NCBI RefSeq assembly: GCF_000212735.1
Contig: NC_015510.1
Coordinates: 1,736,001 to 1,800,000 of the forward strand
DNA length: 64,000 nucleotides
Origin: Haliscomenobacter hydrossis DSM 1100
GTDB lineage: Bacteria > Bacteroidota > Bacteroidia > Chitinophagales > Saprospiraceae
Direction: 5' to 3'
The position numbers were made by a program, and so were the translations under genes. The notes below the pieces were generated by a model. The model was not told where the DNA came from. It was given only the letters and a program-made list of their open reading frames with translations, and ran no database searches. Of this stretch, positions 59,741-64,000 are shown piece after piece (the stretch's first letter is position 1; each line of letters opens with the position of its first letter).

Positions 59741-60478
59741 CTACAGTTCGCGGACCCAAATGTTCCGGTAACTCGTTGGGTTGCTGTGGTCTTGCAATTG
59801 AAGCGGCCCCTTGCCGTGTGCAGGGTTCTTGGGCAAACCAATGTACGGGGTCGTTCCCCTGATTTCAGTATGGTTTTGAATCAGCACTCCGTTATGAAAT
59901 ACGGTAATGTACGCTGGCACGACCTTGATGCCATCCTTATTGAAATGTGGTGCCGTGTAGATGATATCGTACATCTGCCATTCTCCCGGAGGCAAACAAG
60001 CGTTCACCAAAGGCATGGTTTGTTTGTAAATGGATCCAGCCTGGCCATTGGAGTAGGTGCGGTTGTTGTAACTATCCAGAACTTGTAGTTCATAAATGCC
60101 TTGTAAAAATATCCCGCTGTTGCCCCGACCCTGGCCTGTACCATCTACCACCGCTGGAGTACGGAATTCAATGTGCAACTGGATGTCGCCAAACTCGCGT
60201 TTGGTTCGGATGTCTCCAGCACCTTTCACTGCCGTGATGGCATTGCCTTCTACTTTCCAGCCTACGGCTTTGCCATCTTTGGCAGCTACCCACTCATCGG
60301 CATTTTTGCCATCAAACAAAACGATGGCGTCAGAAGGAGCTTTGCCCATGACTACCGGAGTAACCACCCGCGGTTCTGGTTCCCATATTTCGGTAGCTTC
60401 TGGTTTCATGGTCTCTTGGGCAAAAGCAGCTGCACCCAGCCCTAAAAAGCAAACTAGTGTTGAAAAGAATCTGGTCAT
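59741..60478 (-). CDS. DUF1080 / 3-keto-disaccharide hydrolase domain protein
   Basis: A 245-residue secreted protein with signal peptide MTRFFSTLVCFLGLGAAAFA. The domain starts VLFDGKNADEWVAAKDGKAV, then FRTPAVVDGTGQGRGNSGIF, LQVLDSYNNRTYSNGQAGSI and the closing GPLQLQDHSNPTSYRNIWVR, as in PF06439. It belongs to a longer variant than the protein at 12978-13574. Likely acts on 3-keto sugars or as a carbohydrate-binding lectin-like protein. It stands alone on the minus strand and is divergent from the ROK regulator. Confidence 0.87.
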   Translation of the reverse strand: MTRFFSTLVCFLGLGAAAFAQETMKPEATEIWEPEPRVVTPVVMGKAPSDAIVLFDGKNADEWVAAKDGKAVGWKVEGNAITAVKGAGDIRTKREFGDIQLHIEFRTPAVVDGTGQGRGNSGIFLQGIYELQVLDSYNNRTYSNGQAGSIYKQTMPLVNACLPPGEWQMYDIIYTAPHFNKDGIKVVPAYITVFHNGVLIQNHTEIRGTTPYIGLPKNPAHGKGPLQLQDHSNPTSYRNIWVREL

Positions 60479-60761
60479 TGTGTCAATTTTTGGTTTTGAA
60501 CGTTTGTTGATCTTTGGAAGTGCTAGATTAATAAAAATCCTTTGTTATCCGAGCGAAGAAGACAAATATTTGGATGTTTTTCCTCTTTATTTATGCAAAT
60601 GAGCAATCTAAATGCGTCCAACCGAAGTGCAAACGCAGTGCCTATGGATTGACAGGCAGAACAGAAGTTTTTTGATAAAAGAACAATATTTATTGCAAGC
60701 AAACAAATACTTCCTCGAAATAAAATAAAAGTTTCATCAAAACAATAAAATTATTCCATAC

Positions 60762-60795
60762 TTTCTAATTTTTTTAAAAAAGAATGCTAAGTTTG
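60762..60795 (+). promoter_or_regulatory. Probable promoter of the ROK regulator gene
   Basis: TAAGTTTG (60788-60795) matches the -7 consensus; a TTTC at 60762-60765 lies 22 bases upstream. The rest of the 351-base divergent gap (60479-60829) holds AT-rich sequence and no gene that I can support. Confidence 0.45.
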
Positions 60796-60829
60796 TCTAA
60801 ATATTTCTTGCAACAGACCTGGTTTAAGT

Positions 60830-62044
60830 ATGTCACTTAAAAAAGACCGAACCAAATTGGAGATCATCAAGGAGCTTTACATCTCCCGTTCACTCTCTTG
60901 TTCAGACTTGTGCGAGCGGAGGGATAAAAGCTTGCCTTTGATCACTAAGTTGGTCAATGAGTTGCTAGAAGATGAAGTGATCGTGGAAAGCGGCTTTGCG
61001 GCTTCTACCGGCGGGCGGCGACCGTTGATGTATTCCATTCGTCCCGATTTTCAATATGTCATTGCGGTATCGATGGATCAGCTGATTACCCGTATTGCTT
61101 TGATGGATATGCACAACAACTACATTGGTGCTATCGTAAAAGTGAATTTACCCCTCAAAGGAAACAATCACGCTTTACTCGAACTGACCACAGCAATAGC
61201 TTCTTTCATACAGAACAGCCCAATCAAGCCTCATGAAATTACCGGCATCGGAATTGCGATGCCAGGTTTTATCAATCCAGCAGAAGGCATTAATTATTCC
61301 TTTTTACAGGCCGGGGATAACATCGTTGCACACCTTGAACAAAAGCTCGGCATTCCGGTTTTCATCGATAATGATTCCAGTCTCATCGCCTTGGCCGAGT
61401 TGCGTTTCGGTGCTGCCGTACAAGAAAGAAATGCCATGGTCATTAACATGGGCTGGGGAGTAGGCTTGGGCATGATCATTGATGGTGCCCTTTATCGGGG
61501 TGAGATCGGTTTTGCGGGAGAGTTCAGTCATATCCCGATCTTCAACAACAACAAACTGTGTAGTTGTGGCAAATACGGCTGCCTTGAAACTGAAACCTCT
61601 CTTTTGGTCTTGGTCGAAAATGCCCGCAAAGGTATTGAAAAAGGGTGCGCTACTACGCTGAATACCCAGGTTCTTAGCGATCCAGAAGAGGCCAATCACG
61701 CCATTATCAGAGCTGCCTTGAACGGCGACAAATTTGCAGTGGAATTACTCTCTGAAATTGGCTTAAAAATCGGACGTGGAGTCTCGATTCTGATCCATTT
61801 GCTCAATCCCAAACTCATTGTACTCAGCGGACGTGGTGCCATGGCCGGAAAAATCTGGCAAGCACCCATACAGCAGGCATTGAATAAATATTGCATACCC
61901 AGGTTAGCGGACAATACAGTGATCAAAGTATCCGAACTCGGTTACCAGGCCGAAATGATTGGTGCAGCGGCTTTAGTTATGGAAAATTTTGAGCAGCTTC
62001 ATCTGACCAAGTTTGATGCGACTACTTACAAACAAGCTTTATAA
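60830..62044 (+). CDS. ROK-family transcriptional regulator
   Basis: A 404-residue protein. The N-terminus is a winged helix (IIKELYISRSLSCSDLCERR ... LPLITKLVNELLEDE). The ROK sugar-binding/kinase-like domain follows, with IGIAMPGFINPAEG, FIDNDSSLIALAE (Asp in the sugar-binding site), GWGVGLGMIIDGALYRG, and the zinc-binding CSCGKYGCLE. The family represses sugar-use genes until its sugar binds. The SusC-type receptor gene starts 81 bases later on the same strand, so this is likely the local regulator. Confidence 0.9.
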   Translation: MSLKKDRTKLEIIKELYISRSLSCSDLCERRDKSLPLITKLVNELLEDEVIVESGFAASTGGRRPLMYSIRPDFQYVIAVSMDQLITRIALMDMHNNYIGAIVKVNLPLKGNNHALLELTTAIASFIQNSPIKPHEITGIGIAMPGFINPAEGINYSFLQAGDNIVAHLEQKLGIPVFIDNDSSLIALAELRFGAAVQERNAMVINMGWGVGLGMIIDGALYRGEIGFAGEFSHIPIFNNNKLCSCGKYGCLETETSLLVLVENARKGIEKGCATTLNTQVLSDPEEANHAIIRAALNGDKFAVELLSEIGLKIGRGVSILIHLLNPKLIVLSGRGAMAGKIWQAPIQQALNKYCIPRLADNTVIKVSELGYQAEMIGAAALVMENFEQLHLTKFDATTYKQAL

Positions 62045-62125
62045 TGCAATGACAAATAGGCATTACTCATCACTAGTGTACTAATTTAAACCAATTTCAA
62101 TGAACTACTTAAACTCAAATGTAGC

Positions 62126-64000
62126 ATGACCAGAAGTATACGATCGCAGATCAGAATTTGCTTAATTCTGGTTTTAGGTCTCTGCTTTGCAGATGCCTTT
62201 GCTCAAGGAACAGTGAGAGGTACCGTTACCTCAAAAACAGATGGATTGCCGCTCCCTGGTGTGAATATACTAGTCAAGGGGAGGACTGTCGGTACCGTTA
62301 CGGAAGTAGACGGCCGTTTTTCGCTTCAGGTTAGTCCTGGTGAAACACTTACCCTCTCCTACACCGGATTCGCTACGCAGGAAGTGCAGGTGACTAACCA
62401 GACTGAGTTGAACATTGTCCTTGTAGAGGATGTACTCACGATGCAGGAAGCCGTGATAACGGCACTTGGCATCAGTAAAGAAAGCAGAAAATTGGGGTAT
62501 GCCGTTTCTACCATTAATGGTGATCAATTGAATAAGGCTAGAGAAACCAACGTAGCTTTATCCCTCCAGGGCACAGCTCCGGGGGTAACCGTGAGAGGTA
62601 CCAATGGCGGCCCCGGCGGAACAGCTCAAGTGCTGCTGCGTGGAATGCCCAGCATGAACAGCGGTGGCTCACCACTCTATGTTATCAATGGTATTCCCAT
62701 GGATAACACGCAGCGCGGTAGTGCTGGCGAGTGGGGTGGCGGAGACAATGGAGACGGCATAGGTAACCTTAACCCGGATGACATTGAGAGTATGACCATT
62801 CTAAAAGGTCAGTCCGCTTCTGCTTTGTATGGAGCTCGCGCTTCCAACGGTGTAATTTTAATTACCACCAAAAAGGGTAAGAAAAACGATTTTTCCGTTG
62901 AGTACAACACGAATTACATGACTGACAATGCCATGAATCTTACTGATTTTCAGTACGAGTATGGCCAAGGTCTTTTGGGGGTTAAACCAGTGGATGCCAA
63001 CTCCGCGCTCTCATCAACTCGAATGAGTTGGGGGCCTAAGCTAGATGGTAGCTCTACACCTCAATTTGATGGTAAGTCTTATCCTTACAGTGCGCAAAGG
63101 GACAACATCAAGAACTTCTACAGAACTGGTTCCTCCTTTACAAACACTGTTTCTGTTTCAAAAGGAAATGAGTCAGGTTCTTTCAGATTGTCGGCCTCAA
63201 ACCTTTCCAATCAATCCATGGTGCCCAACAGTGGCCTCGAACGAAAAACTTTTAACTTTAGCCTGGATCAAAAAATCACTAAAAAGCTTTCGGTTACTGC
63301 TGTTGCAAACTACGTAGATGAAAAGGCAGACAACAGGTCATACCTGAGTGATGGGCCAATGAACGCGAACAATATCTTGTTTTTGGCAACCAACGTAAAT
63401 GAGAACATTCTAGCCCCCGGATTTGACGCTTCAAAGAATGGAGCCGAAGTTCGGTGGAGTGATGATGAGTACGTAAGCAACCCTTACTTTGTAACCAATC
63501 AATTTGAAAATGACCACAGCCGTAGACGTATGATTTCATCGTTTATGGCACGTTACGATGTAACCAGCTGGTTGTACGCACAGGCTCGGGTGGGCTATGA
63601 TTTAAGCAATGACAAGTCTTTTAACGTAACTCCTTGGGGAACTGCCTACCAAACCAGACCTGATGGAAGTGGATCGATGGGGCAATCTCAAACCCAGCGT
63701 TCTGAGTTGAACATCGAAGGGATTCTTGGTGCGAATAAGAAGATTACCGATGATTTAACGATCGATGCCTTAATTGGAGGTAACATTCGTAAGAATGAAT
63801 CAGAATCAGTAGGGGTTGGTGGCTCGTTTTTTACACTTCCCTATGTATATACATTGTCAAACTTGTCACAACGATCAGGGGGTGATTATGGATTTTCGAA
63901 ACAGGGCGTTCATTCAGGGTTCTACTCAGTGGATTTTTCCTACAAGAATTTCCTGACCGTAAACACAACTGGACGGTACGATGACTATTCCACGCTTTAT
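62126..64000 (+). CDS. SusC/RagA-type TonB-linked outer membrane receptor (3' end missing)
   Basis: An open frame of 625 codons that runs off the window. The signal peptide (MTRSIRSQIRICLILVLG, cleaved after AFAQ) precedes a carboxypeptidase-D-regulatory-like domain (GTVTSKTDGLPLPGVNILVK) and the plug with SLQGTAPGVTVRGTNGGPGG and SALYGARASNGVILITTKKG, typical SusC signatures. About the first 600 residues of an expected 1000 are present. SusC receptors import oligosaccharides or peptides with a SusD lid, whose gene would be expected just beyond the window. The upstream ROK regulator suggests a sugar. Confidence 0.93.
   Translation, partial: MTRSIRSQIRICLILVLGLCFADAFAQGTVRGTVTSKTDGLPLPGVNILVKGRTVGTVTEVDGRFSLQVSPGETLTLSYTGFATQEVQVTNQTELNIVLVEDVLTMQEAVITALGISKESRKLGYAVSTINGDQLNKARETNVALSLQGTAPGVTVRGTNGGPGGTAQVLLRGMPSMNSGGSPLYVINGIPMDNTQRGSAGEWGGGDNGDGIGNLNPDDIESMTILKGQSASALYGARASNGVILITTKKGKKNDFSVEYNTNYMTDNAMNLTDFQYEYGQGLLGVKPVDANSALSSTRMSWGPKLDGSSTPQFDGKSYPYSAQRDNIKNFYRTGSSFTNTVSVSKGNESGSFRLSASNLSNQSMVPNSGLERKTFNFSLDQKITKKLSVTAVANYVDEKADNRSYLSDGPMNANNILFLATNVNENILAPGFDASKNGAEVRWSDDEYVSNPYFVTNQFENDHSRRRMISSFMARYDVTSWLYAQARVGYDLSNDKSFNVTPWGTAYQTRPDGSGSMGQSQTQRSELNIEGILGANKKITDDLTIDALIGGNIRKNESESVGVGGSFFTLPYVYTLSNLSQRSGGDYGFSKQGVHSGFYSVDFSYKNFLTVNTTGRYDDYSTLY

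Overview
The window looks like a chromosomal segment of a Bacteroidota bacterium, most likely a Saprospiria-type organism (Haliscomenobacter- or Lewinella-like). Supporting signs are a SusC/RagA-type receptor, DUF4270 and DUF4199 proteins, a LytTR two-component pair, many short lipoproteins, and several promoters of the Bacteroidota type (-33 TTTG or TTG, then -7 TAnnTTTG, about 19-22 bases apart). The family calls are firm; the genus is inference. No rRNA, tRNA, CRISPR array, transposase or phage gene was recognised. The first gene is cut at the left edge and the last at the right edge.

Layout. 1-7.9 kb: a phosphoesterase with a YVTN propeller, a PIN toxin-antitoxin pair that overlaps a TonB-dependent receptor, an HNH nuclease with a small partner, and a calcineurin-type phosphoesterase. 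8.4-13.6 kb: fumarase and superoxide dismutase (divergent), then secreted proteins of poorly known role. 13.7-18.6 kb: a five-gene minus-strand operon with a periplasmic adaptor, ABC permease, ABC ATPase, LytS-type kinase and LytTR regulator. 18.9-25.6 kb: two PD-(D/E)XK-like proteins, a cyanophycinase-like lipoprotein, a DUF4270/Kelch pair and a nucleotidyltransferase toxin-like pair. 25.7-32.1 kb: a caspase fused to a formylglycine-enzyme-like domain, a Gfo/Idh/MocA oxidoreductase, an AI-2E-type transporter, and an SDR/FAH-hydrolase pair that fits the non-phosphorylating fucose-type pathway. 32.3-41.1 kb: an AraC regulator, a 1119-residue helical-repeat protein, a GNAT acetyltransferase, a membrane nucleotide cyclase, XisH/XisI and a VWA protein. 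41.2-45.5 kb: GH43, sialate-O-acetylesterase-type esterase and GH10 xylanase, which together suit acetylated xylan. 45.9-47.7 kb: a frameshifted HigA with a HigB tail, and a DUF234-type ATPase. 48-57.4 kb: arginyltransferase-like protein, DUF4199 plus membrane-anchored LuxR protein, aspartase, TrkA-type protein, hybrid kinase, membrane-anchored Ppx-like protein and nucleoside symporter. 57.5-64 kb: a papain-like peptidase followed by a chagasin-type inhibitor, a DUF1080 protein, a ROK regulator and the start of a SusC receptor.

The feature that ordinary annotation does not explain is the intergenic DNA. Nearly every gap holds a palindrome. Some are perfect hairpins built from tandem 7-bp units, with the same unit recurring at distant loci. 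Others are 100-580 bp imperfect or nested palindromes, and others are clusters of REP-like hairpins. They end genes, sit inside an operon, and in two places create false N-terminal extensions of open reading frames. Two genes (higA, xisH) show single-base homopolymer frameshifts.
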